The notes below the pieces were generated by a model. It did not search any database and was not told the origin of the DNA. It saw only the letters and a list, made by a program, of their open reading frames with translations. Below, one piece after another: positions 15,391-24,347 of a stretch of 53,477 nt of DNA (position 1 is its first letter; every line of letters starts with the position of its first letter). Made by a program: the position numbers and the translations under genes. This DNA is from Desulfobacula sp. (lineage in GTDB: Bacteria > Desulfobacterota > Desulfobacteria > Desulfobacterales > Desulfobacteraceae): contig NZ_JAUWQB010000015.1 in assembly GCF_030611305.1 (NCBI RefSeq), positions 1 to 53,477 on the forward strand, read 5' to 3'.

Positions 15391-18054
15391 ATGAGCAAAA
15401 GAAAAAAAACTCCCATGATGGAACAATACCTGGCCATCAAAGAATCATATAAAGATGCAATTTTATTTTACCGGATGGGAGATTTTTATGAAATGTTTCT
15501 TGAGGATGCAAAAAAAGCCGCCGCTATCCTGGAAATCGCCTTAACCTCCAGAAATAAAAATGACGATACCCCGGTTCCCATGTGCGGGATACCATATAAG
15601 GCTGCTGACAACTATATTGCCAAACTCATTGGAAACGGATGCAAGGTTGCCGTGTGTGAACAAATGGAAGATGCTGCGGCGACCAAGGGGCTGGTGAAAA
15701 GGCAAGTTGTCCGGGTCATAACCCCGGGCATGATCCTAAATGAAGAATTACTGGATAAAACGTCCAATAACTTCCTTCTTGCCCTGTCAAAGACACAAGA
15801 CGTTGCAGGTATTGCCTATCTTGATATATCAACCGGAACCTTTAAAACCACCCAGGTTGAATCCAGGCAGTCAAAAATACCCTTAGAACTGATTGATGAG
15901 GCGTTAAAGGTTGATCCCAAAGAAATCCTTTTACCATCCACTTTTAAAAATGACCCCGTCTACAAGCATATCCGCCAGGCTTTTGAAGGAAGACAAATCA
16001 CCTATCTTGAAAAGACTGCATTTGATGTTGAAGAAGCAAAAGAAAGGCTTTTAAACAAATTTAAAACCAGGAGCCTTGAAGGGTTCGGTGCAGAGAATCT
16101 TTTTGCATCCATTTCTGCTGCGGGCGCCATCCTCTCCTATATCCAGGACACCCAGATGCGGGACACAACGCATCTCTTTCAAATCATACCCTATGATATG
16201 AAAAATTTTCTGGTGATTGATGACAGATCCTGCAAAAATCTTGAAATCCTTACCAATATACAAACATTGGATAAAAAAGGAACCCTGATCCACGTGCTTG
16301 ATCGGACGGTTACTGCCATGGGCTCGAGGCTGATCAAAACCTGGCTCAGATATCCGCTGATTGATAAAAATAAAATCCGCCGGCGTCTGGATTGCATTGA
16401 AGAAATCACCAGGGCTTCCCATATTCATCAATTGATCATCACCCACCTGAAATCAGTGTATGATCTTGAACGCCTTGGCAGCAAAATTTCCATGGGTCAG
16501 GGGAATGCCAGGGATCTGATTGCCCTTAAAAACTCTTTAAAAAAACTTCCCCTTCTTTTTAAGGAACTCTCCCTGTTTAAAAGCTCTTTACTCAATGGGA
16601 AAGATCTTGAAGATCAGGAAATGATTTTAAATGAGCTTGGCTCCCTTGCCGGTTTGATCGAAGAAGCCATCAGAGAGGATGCTACCCATCTGCTCAATGA
16701 AGGCGGTTTAATCAATGATGGTTATAATCCTGAACTGGATGAACTGCTGTTAATTTCAAGGGATGGCAAATCGTGGATTGCAAAGACTGAGACTACGGAA
16801 AAAGAAAAAACAAAACTGTCTTCTCTCAAAATTAAATATAATAAGGTGTTCGGCTATTTTATCGAGGTGTCCAAGGCTCAGTCAAATTCGGTTCCTGATC
16901 ATTATATCAGAAAGCAGACCCTTGTGAATGCTGAAAGATTCATTACCGATGAGATGAAACAGGTTGAATCGACCATATTAAATGCCCAAGACAAGCGCAA
17001 TGCTCTGGAATACAGTATTTTCTGCACCATCCGGGACAAGGTCATTTCAAAAGCAGCCCTTATTCTTAAGATGGCGGATTTTATTGCAGGAGTGGATGTG
17101 CTCCAGGGGCTTGCCCTGGCGGCATCGGAGAATGGATATACCAAACCTGTCATCAATGACCTAAATACCATTTCCATTGAAGACGGACGGCATCCTGTGG
17201 TGGAAAAACTGATCAAAGGAGAGCGGTATGTCCCCAATTCCATTGAAATGGATGATATGGAGAACCAGATCCTGTTAATCACCGGTCCCAATATGGCAGG
17301 AAAATCAACCGTATTAAGACAGGTTGCCCTAACCGTGTTAATGGCCCAGATGGGATCATTCGTTCCTGCTCAAAAAGCATCTCTTGGCATTGTGGACAGA
17401 ATATTCACACGGGTAGGCGCCCTTGACAACCTCTCCGCGGGTCAGAGTACGTTTCTGGTGGAAATGGAAGAGACCGCCAATATCGTTAATAATGCCACAC
17501 AAAAAAGCCTTGTCATTCTTGATGAAATCGGAAGAGGAACCAGCACCTACGATGGAATGAGCATTGCCTGGGCAGTTGCCGAACACCTTCATGATTTAAA
17601 TAATAAAGGCGTTAAAACCCTTTTTGCCACCCATTACCATGAATTGATAAAACTGGAAGATATAAAGCCCAGAATTAAAAATTTTAATATCGCAGTCAAA
17701 GAATTCAATGATAATATTGTGTTTTTGCGACGGCTTGTAAAAGGCGGAACCAATAAAAGCTATGGAATCCAGGTGGCCAGGCTTGCCGGCATGCCTGACG
17801 TTGTCATTGACAATGCAAAGCACATATTGTCCGGTATTGAGCAGAAAAACAACACAGACATCCCGAAACCTTTACCCCAAAAGACTAAAAAGAAGGGTAA
17901 AAAGAGAGAAAAAAAGGACGACAATCAACTGGAATTATTTAATTATAATGAACAATCCATTAAAAAAATGTTGGAAAAGATTGATATTTCAAGTATTACT
18001 CCCCTTGAAGCGATTAACTTGTTAAACGATTTAAAACAAAAAAGCATTAAATAG
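15391..18054 (+). CDS. mutS: DNA mismatch repair ATPase MutS
   Basis: 887 aa, standard MutS1 length. The mismatch-contact motif FYEMF is near residue 31. The ATPase has Walker A GPNMAGKST, the block STFLVEMEETANI, Walker B VILDEIGRGTSTYDG and the ATHYHEL switch. Near the C-terminus QLELF (846-850) fits the beta-clamp-binding motif, followed by the helical dimer/tetramer region. It binds mispairs and starts repair with MutL (not in window). The next gene begins three bases after its stop. Confidence 0.97.
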   Translation: MSKRKKTPMMEQYLAIKESYKDAILFYRMGDFYEMFLEDAKKAAAILEIALTSRNKNDDTPVPMCGIPYKAADNYIAKLIGNGCKVAVCEQMEDAAATKGLVKRQVVRVITPGMILNEELLDKTSNNFLLALSKTQDVAGIAYLDISTGTFKTTQVESRQSKIPLELIDEALKVDPKEILLPSTFKNDPVYKHIRQAFEGRQITYLEKTAFDVEEAKERLLNKFKTRSLEGFGAENLFASISAAGAILSYIQDTQMRDTTHLFQIIPYDMKNFLVIDDRSCKNLEILTNIQTLDKKGTLIHVLDRTVTAMGSRLIKTWLRYPLIDKNKIRRRLDCIEEITRASHIHQLIITHLKSVYDLERLGSKISMGQGNARDLIALKNSLKKLPLLFKELSLFKSSLLNGKDLEDQEMILNELGSLAGLIEEAIREDATHLLNEGGLINDGYNPELDELLLISRDGKSWIAKTETTEKEKTKLSSLKIKYNKVFGYFIEVSKAQSNSVPDHYIRKQTLVNAERFITDEMKQVESTILNAQDKRNALEYSIFCTIRDKVISKAALILKMADFIAGVDVLQGLALAASENGYTKPVINDLNTISIEDGRHPVVEKLIKGERYVPNSIEMDDMENQILLITGPNMAGKSTVLRQVALTVLMAQMGSFVPAQKASLGIVDRIFTRVGALDNLSAGQSTFLVEMEETANIVNNATQKSLVILDEIGRGTSTYDGMSIAWAVAEHLHDLNNKGVKTLFATHYHELIKLEDIKPRIKNFNIAVKEFNDNIVFLRRLVKGGTNKSYGIQVARLAGMPDVVIDNAKHILSGIEQKNNTDIPKPLPQKTKKKGKKREKKDDNQLELFNYNEQSIKKMLEKIDISSITPLEAINLLNDLKQKSIK

Positions 18055-18057
18055 GAT

Positions 18058-19809
18058 ATGGTCAAGCTTAAGACATTCATACTGCCAATATATTTCATCA
18101 CTATTATTTTTACAGGTGTTTTCGTTTTAACAGCAAACGGATTTGCCAGCAGTGCAAAACAAAAATACCTTATGGCAGACTCCTGCTATAAAAAGCTTCG
18201 AAATTCCTCATTAAAGCAGAAGAAAGCAACAGAATGGCTCAAATGCATCAGCAGGTATGAAAGCATCTACAGGATTCATCCTGACAGCTCATGGGCGCCT
18301 GCAGGAATGTATAAGGCTGCCCAGCTTTATTTAACCCTCTCCAAATTATCCGGCAAAGGCATCTATAAGAATCAGGCCGTTGACCTTCTTGCAAGACTCA
18401 GGAACAAATATCCCAGAAGCGCATACAAAAGCCGTGCCAAATCTTTGCTCAAATCCATAAAAGCAACCCCACGTCTCTATACAAAAAAGATTAAACACAT
18501 TCGGTCAAAAAAAAGACTGACAAAAAATGATGTCCTTATCAGAAAATTTATTCAAAGCAGGAAAGATCCCCTTGAAAAAAAAGTTAAAACCATTCAAACA
18601 GCAAATCAAAAGCCACCTGCAATAAAACCAGTTCCGGCAAAAGCCACTCCCGGGGGGGATGTCACAATTACAGACCTTCGATTCTGGTCCAACCCTGAAT
18701 ACACCCGAATTGTTGTCAATGCTGATGGCGAAAGGAATTATTTCCACAGGCTTTTAAAAAAAGATCCTGCTATTAATAAGCCTTTTCAGCGTCTCTATAT
18801 TGATATAGAACAATCAAAACTTGGAAAAGGGATTGCCGAACACACCCAGATCAATGACAACCTTTTAAATCAGGCCCGGGCGGGACAATACCTTCCCCAT
18901 ACTGTACGGGTTGTAATCGATATAAAATCATTTGAAAATTATAAAATATTCTCTTTAAAAGACCCCTTCAGAATTGTTATTGATGTCTGGGGGAAAGGAT
19001 CTAACGGGAGGCCTGTTCCTTCTTCCGATCGAGATATCGCAGATTCAGGCAAACCTGAAAAACTTTCCCGGATCACAACAGATAATTTAAAATCATCTGA
19101 TATTACACGGCAGTTTGCATTGGGAGTCAGAACAATAGTTATTGATCCGGGCCATGGCGGCTCTGACCCCGGGGCTCCGGGATATTATAAAAATGTCTGG
19201 GAAAAAGACATTGTTCTGAAAATTGCCAAAAAACTTGCTGTTACCCTCAGGAACCGCTTAAAATGCACAGTCCTTTTGACAAGGTCAACCGATAAAAAAC
19301 TGACCCTTGAAGAAAGGACTGCTATTGCCAATACAAAAAGAGCGGATCTGTTTATATCCCTTCACTGCAATGCAGCTAAAAACAGACGTCTTAAGGGCAT
19401 TGAAACCTATATTTTAAATCTTGCTACTGATGAACAGGCTATTGCTGTGGCAGCAAGAGAGAATGCAACATCCAAAAAGAATATTTCAGATCTGGAATAT
19501 ATCTTAAGTGATTTAATGAAACATGCAAAAATTGAAGAATCCACACGGCTTGCCAATGTGGTACAAAGCGCTTTTGTGAAAGGAATGAAAAAAAAATATT
19601 CGGGAATAAACAATTTAGGCGTCAAACAGGCACCGTTTTATGTTCTTTTGGGCGCAAGGATGCCATCCATTTTGATTGAGACATCATTTCTCAGTAACAA
19701 AACAGAGTGCAAGAGGCTCATGAGCGATGCTTACCAGACAGCGATTTGCGACTCCATCACCGATGGGGTTGAAAAATATATAAATGCGACAAATCCCAGA
19801 CAATTATAA
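18058..19809 (+). CDS. N-acetylmuramoyl-L-alanine amidase (AmiC-like, AMIN domain)
   Basis: 583 aa. An N-terminal signal/anchor segment (about 5-28) comes first, then a helical repeat region (about 35-145), a basic linker, an AMIN domain (about 205-320: VTITDLRFWSNPEYTRIVV) and a C-terminal Amidase_3 domain (about 360-578). Zinc and catalytic sites: IDPGHGGSDPG, WEKDIVLKIA, SLHCNA and the catalytic Glu in LIETSFLSN. A periplasmic enzyme that splits peptides from septal murein. The N-terminal extension is longer than in E. coli AmiC. Confidence 0.92.
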   Translation: MVKLKTFILPIYFITIIFTGVFVLTANGFASSAKQKYLMADSCYKKLRNSSLKQKKATEWLKCISRYESIYRIHPDSSWAPAGMYKAAQLYLTLSKLSGKGIYKNQAVDLLARLRNKYPRSAYKSRAKSLLKSIKATPRLYTKKIKHIRSKKRLTKNDVLIRKFIQSRKDPLEKKVKTIQTANQKPPAIKPVPAKATPGGDVTITDLRFWSNPEYTRIVVNADGERNYFHRLLKKDPAINKPFQRLYIDIEQSKLGKGIAEHTQINDNLLNQARAGQYLPHTVRVVIDIKSFENYKIFSLKDPFRIVIDVWGKGSNGRPVPSSDRDIADSGKPEKLSRITTDNLKSSDITRQFALGVRTIVIDPGHGGSDPGAPGYYKNVWEKDIVLKIAKKLAVTLRNRLKCTVLLTRSTDKKLTLEERTAIANTKRADLFISLHCNAAKNRRLKGIETYILNLATDEQAIAVAARENATSKKNISDLEYILSDLMKHAKIEESTRLANVVQSAFVKGMKKKYSGINNLGVKQAPFYVLLGARMPSILIETSFLSNKTECKRLMSDAYQTAICDSITDGVEKYINATNPRQL

Positions 19810-19830
19810 CCTATGCTAAAGGAGATCATC

Positions 19831-20619
19831 ATGTCTTTTGAAAACATTATTCTTGAGGTTAAAAACCCTATCGCAACCATTCTTTTTAACAGGCCCAAGG
19901 CTTTAAATGCGCTTAATAATGCTCTTTTTGACGAACTGGACACTGCTCTGGACCAGATAAGAGAGAACACAGATATAAAGGTTCTCATTCTGACAGGTGC
20001 TGGAGATAAAGCATTTGTTGCAGGAGCCGACATAGCCGAACTTGTAAAAATGAATCCTCTTGAGGGAAAAAGCTTTTCCAGAAAAGGACAAAAGGTTTTT
20101 TCAAAAATTGAAGATCTTCCCATCCCAGCCATTGCCGCTGTAAACGGGTTTGCTCTGGGCGGGGGGTTAGAAGCTGCCCTTGGCTGTGATTTTATCTATG
20201 CATCTGACAAAGCACTTTTCGGTCTGCCCGAAATCAACCTGGGATTGATTCCCGGATTTGGCGGAACACAGAGACTGGCAAGACGAGTAGGCTCAAACCG
20301 TGCCAAAGAACTAATTTTCACCGGAAAAAATATTAATGCCCAAGAGGCTCTGGAATATGGTATTGTCAACAAAGTTATTGAGCATGACAAGCTCATGGAA
20401 GAAGTCTTGAAAACCGCAAACCTCATTGCTTATAAGGGTAAGGTGGCCCTGAGATCTGCAAAGGAAGTTATTCAAAACGGTCTTAATGTTGACCTTGAAA
20501 GCGGATGCAGAATTGAAAACGATGTCTTTGGCCTTAATATGGCAAGCGAAGATGCAAAAGAAGGAACCCACGCTTTTCTTGAAAAAAGAAAACCCGTGTT
20601 CAAAGGAGAACTTTATTAG
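19831..20619 (+). CDS. Enoyl-CoA hydratase (crotonase family)
   Basis: 262 aa. Oxyanion-hole segment VAGADIAEL; catalytic Glu residues are in LGGGLEAALGCD and FGLPEINLGLIPGFGGTQ. Both are conserved in true hydratases such as short-chain enoyl-CoA hydratase Crt. ATG 19831 is chosen because AAAGGAG lies six bases before it; the ATG at 19813 is upstream of that site. It probably acts in beta-oxidation or crotonyl-CoA hydration. Substrate length is not predictable. Confidence 0.92.
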   Translation: MSFENIILEVKNPIATILFNRPKALNALNNALFDELDTALDQIRENTDIKVLILTGAGDKAFVAGADIAELVKMNPLEGKSFSRKGQKVFSKIEDLPIPAIAAVNGFALGGGLEAALGCDFIYASDKALFGLPEINLGLIPGFGGTQRLARRVGSNRAKELIFTGKNINAQEALEYGIVNKVIEHDKLMEEVLKTANLIAYKGKVALRSAKEVIQNGLNVDLESGCRIENDVFGLNMASEDAKEGTHAFLEKRKPVFKGELY

Positions 20620-20638
20620 TAGAAAGGGATGAAACACC

Positions 20639-21070
20639 ATGTTTGCTGAACAGATATCCATATTTATTGAAAACAAGGAGGGTCGGCTTGCAGAAGTTAC
20701 TGCAATCTTAAGGGATGCAAATGTCAATATCAGAGCATTGTCTCTTGCCGATACAACTGATTTTGGTGTATTGCGCTTAATTGTGAATGACAATGAAACA
20801 GCAGAAAAAGCATTGAAAAAAGAAGGCTTTACTGTAGGAAAAACCCAGGTTCTAGCTGTTGAGGTGAAAAATGAGCCAGGCGGGCTGAATAGCATTTTAG
20901 ATCCACTTTGTGAAAATGATGTCAACGTAGAATATATGTATGCATTCGCTAATCCGCAATGCAAAAATGCCATCATGATTTTCCGATTTGATGACTATGA
21001 TAAGGCATTGAAGATTCTTGCACAAAAAAATATTAAAGTTATCAGCAGCCAGGAACTCTGCAATTTATAA
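20639..21070 (+). CDS. Tandem ACT-domain protein
   Basis: 143 aa made of two ACT domains (about 3-68 and 72-138). Each begins with the ligand-loop pattern (ENKEGRLAEVTAIL; KNEPGGLNSILDPL). Such stand-alone tandem-ACT proteins bind amino acids and are often beside aryl-CoA ligase genes. Here it ends the plus-strand operon, 19 bases after the crotonase, and is followed by a terminator. Confidence 0.88.
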   Translation: MFAEQISIFIENKEGRLAEVTAILRDANVNIRALSLADTTDFGVLRLIVNDNETAEKALKKEGFTVGKTQVLAVEVKNEPGGLNSILDPLCENDVNVEYMYAFANPQCKNAIMIFRFDDYDKALKILAQKNIKVISSQELCNL

Positions 21071-21080
21071 AAAAAAGGCG

Positions 21081-21131
21081 GGCACTGCCTCCATTGTCCT
21101 GCATGCATAAGGTAGTGCCTTGTTTGTCTTA
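21081..21131 (+). terminator. Intrinsic terminator after ACT gene
   Basis: 10-bp stem GGCACTGCCT/AGGTAGTGCC (21081-21090, 21110-21119; one G-T pair) followed by TTGTTTGTCTT. It lies between convergent genes and may serve both. Confidence 0.7.
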
Positions 21132-21146
21132 ATAACGAATAATCCT

Positions 21147-22091
21147 TTAGAGAAGTGCTGAGTCATCCAGTGTTACTTTTCTTACAAGTTCCTTGTAATC
21201 AGCAGATGCTGTAGATCCGGGGGCAAACTCAAAAATGGATTTTCCATAAGATGGGGCTTCGCTGAGACTTTCACTGTACCTTATGGGAGTGCAAATATAT
21301 TCCGGATATAATTTTTTAAGCTGCGAATATATTGTCGAAGGTCCCTTTATCCTGGTATCCATAAAAGTGGGAACAATATATTTTAAGACAGTTTCCTTTC
21401 GATATTTTTGAATCGATCCCAAACTTTTCATAAATTCTGACAACCCATGCAAAGGCATCACCTCCAATGCCACCGGCACGAGAACTTCTGTGCCATAAAA
21501 CAGGACATTGACGGTGAGCTGATCCCATCCGGGAGCAGTATCAATAATGACAAAATCATATCTGTGATCCAGTTTATTCAGAACCTTAGACAAGGTCCAC
21601 TCAGCACCAAAGGTTTTCCGATCAATAACTCTTTTTATTTCTGTCAATGATTTGCCACCGGAAAGGAGCCAAAGATTTTTTCTGGCCCTGACAATACACT
21701 CTTCAGGTGTAAGCTTTTTTGTCAACAATTCGGCCAACCCTGCTCTTGGCTTTTTCCCAAGGCCATAGGAAGATTGACCCTGAGTATCCGTATCCACAAG
21801 CAACACTTTGTGCCCGGCAAGGGCCAAGCCTGCACTTAAGTTAACAGAGGTGGTGGTTTTTCCAACGCCTCCCTTGCTTAAAGTAACACAAATTTTTCTG
21901 GTACTTGTTTTTGGCCTTTGAAATCTTTCTTTTTTCTGATTAATCAGTTTGTCAAGCTGCACAGGAAATCTATGTCTACAGGATTTACATCGCCCAACAA
22001 TTTTTTTCCCCAAAGACACTTTTTCTTTAACGGTATCCAAATTGACTTTATGTTTTTTTGCGCACTTAGGGCAGACGATAATAACAGCCAC
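21147..22091 (-). CDS. ParA/Soj-type ATPase with N-terminal zinc ribbon
   Basis: 314 aa. Residues 1-50 hold CPKC...CKSC, a zinc-ribbon of the type found at the start of many deltaproteobacterial proteins. From about 66 comes a ParA/MinD ATPase: deviant Walker A SKGGVGKTTT, DTDTQGQSS and FVIIDTAPGWDQL. No parB is beside it, so it may position a cellular machine rather than segregate DNA. Start is GTG 22091, overlapping the upstream stop (TAGTG), with AAGGAGGAG before it. Confidence 0.85.
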   Translation of the reverse strand: MAVIIVCPKCAKKHKVNLDTVKEKVSLGKKIVGRCKSCRHRFPVQLDKLINQKKERFQRPKTSTRKICVTLSKGGVGKTTTSVNLSAGLALAGHKVLLVDTDTQGQSSYGLGKKPRAGLAELLTKKLTPEECIVRARKNLWLLSGGKSLTEIKRVIDRKTFGAEWTLSKVLNKLDHRYDFVIIDTAPGWDQLTVNVLFYGTEVLVPVALEVMPLHGLSEFMKSLGSIQKYRKETVLKYIVPTFMDTRIKGPSTIYSQLKKLYPEYICTPIRYSESLSEAPSYGKSIFEFAPGSTASADYKELVRKVTLDDSALL

Positions 22092-22396
22092 TACTCCTCC
22101 TTTTTAAGTTCATCAAGAATAGCATTTACAGCGATATCGGCTATTTTCTTCATGGAAAAAGTTTCTTTTTTCCCCGGAGAAACCTTAACTCTAATTTTAG
22201 CTTTGCCTTCCCAAACCTGAACAAATACATTTTCTTTTAAAATCTGTCGGATCTTACCATCATGATCTTCTATGATTTCATCTTTTAAGCCAAGGTCATT
22301 TCTATAAATCAGGCAGTCTAAGCCTTCAACCCGGGCTGCAAACTCCTCCCCACGATCGGCAAGGATATAGTCTATGATATCTTTTTTCTGAGGCAT
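22091..22396 (-). CDS. Conserved small protein upstream of ParA-like gene
   Basis: 101-aa acidic/basic mixed protein (MPQKKDIIDYILADRGEEFA...). It has a predicted beta-rich centre (NVFVQVWEGKAKIRVKVSP) and a helical end. I do not recognise the family. Its stop overlaps the GTG of the ParA-like gene, so the two proteins are made together and probably act together. Confidence 0.75.
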   Translation of the reverse strand: MPQKKDIIDYILADRGEEFAARVEGLDCLIYRNDLGLKDEIIEDHDGKIRQILKENVFVQVWEGKAKIRVKVSPGKKETFSMKKIADIAVNAILDELKKEE

Positions 22397-22530
22397 GATA
22401 ATATTTTTTTCTTAATAAAATTGAGATACTGTCATGTTTTAACAATTGCTTTTTTTATTTTTCCCGAAAAATATAACAATACTAAAAGAGCCAGGCAAGA
22501 CAAATCGTTAATAAATATAAAAATAAATAT

Positions 22531-22568
22531 AAAAAGGGTGTAAAAACAAAATGTCTTACACCCTTTTT
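22531..22568. terminator. Terminator of the F0 operon
   Basis: Perfect 13-bp stem AAAAAGGGTGTAA/TTACACCCTTTTT (22531-22543, 22556-22568), A/T-flanked on both sides. It lies 35 bases past the atpE stop. Confidence 0.8.
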
Positions 22569-22602
22569 ATTACAAATATCTGTCTAATCTAAGCTGTATG
22601 GC

Positions 22603-22866
22603 TTAACCAAGCGCTTTAACAGCAGGAGCGATAGCAGGATGAACAAAGAGAAGAATCATTGCAACAACAAGTGCATAAATACAAAGAGACTCGATCAATG
22701 CCAAACCAATCAGCATGTTCACCTGAATTTTACCGGCTGCTTCAGGGTTTCTTGAAATACCGGCCATTGCGCCGTTCAAACCCAAACCCTGACCAATGCC
22801 GCAACCAAAAGCTGCAATACCAATGGCAAGACCTGCTGCCCATACACTACCAACTAGAAATTCCAT
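22603..22866 (-). CDS. atpE: ATP synthase F0 subunit c
   Basis: 87-aa hairpin of two membrane helices joined by the polar loop RNPEAAGK. The ion-binding carboxylate is Glu59 in ALIESLCIY. Gln26, Glu59, Ser60 and Tyr64 align with the Na+ ligand set of the Ilyobacter tartaricus c-ring (Gln32, Glu65, Ser66, Tyr70). Thr67 of that protein is replaced by Leu61, so Na+ coupling is suggested but not certain. Last gene of an F0-only operon; F1 genes are not in the window. Confidence 0.95.
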   Translation of the reverse strand: MEFLVGSVWAAGLAIGIAAFGCGIGQGLGLNGAMAGISRNPEAAGKIQVNMLIGLALIESLCIYALVVAMILLFVHPAIAPAVKALG

Positions 22867-22941
22867 GTTTTACTCCTTAATATAATTAAAATATAATAAT
22901 ATAAAATAACGGGCTTCTTCCCAGTTCCCGTAAAACTCGTA

Positions 22942-23631
22942 TTAATGTGCTTCTTCGATTGCCCCTGCAATATACATGGTGGGCAGCAAGAAAAAGACAA
23001 TTGCCTGTATCAGAGCGACCAATATACCCATTGCCATGATTGGAAGCGGCACTAAAAATGGACCGGCCAGCATGAGCAGAATCCCTACAACCAGCTCATG
23101 ACCCATCATGTTTCCGAAAAGACGCAAGGTAAGGGACAAGACGCGTGCCAGATGACCGATAATTTCTATAACTAGAAACAAAGGCATCAAGACGGGTACC
23201 GGCCCCAAAAAGTGTTTAATATATTTAATCCCGTGCATCTTGATGCCGATCACATGACTCCATGTTACCGCAATAATGGCCAGCGACACTGTGGTGTTGA
23301 TCTGGGCTGTTGGCGGATAAAATCCAGGAATCAATCCAAACAGGTTGCCCAATAGAACAAATAGAAAGATGGTTAATAACAGAGGAAAAGATTTTCTGCC
23401 CTCTTCCCCGGTGATGGATACCATGAATTCTTCGAGCCCGGATATCACTACTTCAAACACATTCTGTATTGTGTTGGGGACCATGGAAATACTTTTTCCG
23501 GCCAGCCAACCTAAAATGATCAAAACGACCATCGCCAGCCACATATAGGTGACATGAGGGTGAGCTGCAGCCCATTCTTCCATTCCAAATATTCCGAACA
23601 ATGACGTCATAAACAAATATGGATGTTCCAC
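22942..23631 (-). CDS. atpB: ATP synthase F0 subunit a
   Basis: 229 aa with about five to six membrane helices. The essential stator arginine is in LSLTLRLFGNMMGHE, and the closing helix is IQAIVFFLLPTMYIAGAIEEAH. It forms the ion half-channels against the c-ring. Its start is one base past the atpI-like stop, so these genes are translated in series. Confidence 0.95.
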   Translation of the reverse strand: MEHPYLFMTSLFGIFGMEEWAAAHPHVTYMWLAMVVLIILGWLAGKSISMVPNTIQNVFEVVISGLEEFMVSITGEEGRKSFPLLLTIFLFVLLGNLFGLIPGFYPPTAQINTTVSLAIIAVTWSHVIGIKMHGIKYIKHFLGPVPVLMPLFLVIEIIGHLARVLSLTLRLFGNMMGHELVVGILLMLAGPFLVPLPIMAMGILVALIQAIVFFLLPTMYIAGAIEEAH

Positions 23632-23632
23632 T

Positions 23633-24034
23633 TTATACTGCCTCCTTGAAGAATATTCTTTTTAATTCAAGTGCCGTAGCCAAAAATACACTTGCAACAA
23701 CGACCGAAAGACCTGCCAGAAGGCCTACCGGATGAACAATATGTTTCGATATCAGCAGGAAGATCAACACCCCGCTTATGGCAAATCGAATATAATATTT
23801 CACTAGGACATTGCCGATAATAGACCGTCCTCTTTCTGATACTATATCAGGATGAAACATCTTTTTTAATGTCCGCCTCAAAAGATGGAAATTGATAGCA
23901 GCAATCAAACCGCCTAAAATGATTCCCAAGGCAAATTTAACTGGAGTCATCGCAAGGCCTATTATTCCTCCAGCCAGAAGGATCAGCCAGTTAGACGTTG
24001 TTATAAAATCAATTAACTTTTGTAGGTCCTGCAT
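23633..24034 (-). CDS. atpI: ATP synthase subunit I-like protein
   Basis: 133 aa with four predicted membrane helices (about 15-35, 37-52, 80-97, 101-122) and a basic loop. Length, topology and place directly ahead of atpB fit the AtpI/UncI group, which helps c-ring assembly. Sequence identity in this family is low, so position is much of the evidence. Confidence 0.8.
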   Translation of the reverse strand: MQDLQKLIDFITTSNWLILLAGGIIGLAMTPVKFALGIILGGLIAAINFHLLRRTLKKMFHPDIVSERGRSIIGNVLVKYYIRFAISGVLIFLLISKHIVHPVGLLAGLSVVVASVFLATALELKRIFFKEAV

Positions 24035-24252
24035 TAAAACTTTTTTCCCTTTTGCCCTGCTTTATAAATGTTAAGGAATCCGGCTGCAATACCGAGTGCC
24101 AGTCCAACAAGCAACAAAACAGGCTCTGTGTCAAATTTCTTATCCAGCCAAAGTCCGATTCCAAGGCCAATGAAAATGGCGAGCGCCACTGATATCCCGA
24201 GGCTGGCAAAATATCCAAGTTCTCTGACGGTTTTGCCGGTTTCCTTTTTCAT
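24034..24252 (-). CDS. atpZ: AtpZ-like F0F1-associated membrane protein
   Basis: 72 aa, two membrane helices with the typical GLGIGLWLDKKFDTEPVLLL junction of the F0F1-ATPase gene1/AtpZ family, which is thought to help Mg2+ supply or assembly. First gene of the F0 operon; its stop overlaps the next start. Confidence 0.85.
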   Translation of the reverse strand: MKKETGKTVRELGYFASLGISVALAIFIGLGIGLWLDKKFDTEPVLLLVGLALGIAAGFLNIYKAGQKGKKF

Positions 24253-24347
24253 CTTCTGCCTTTTTAAAACTTCTTTTAGCCTTCAAAGATCAATTTATCT
24301 TGAGAGCAAATAACACATGCTGAATCTCAAGTCAATGTGAAAAAACT

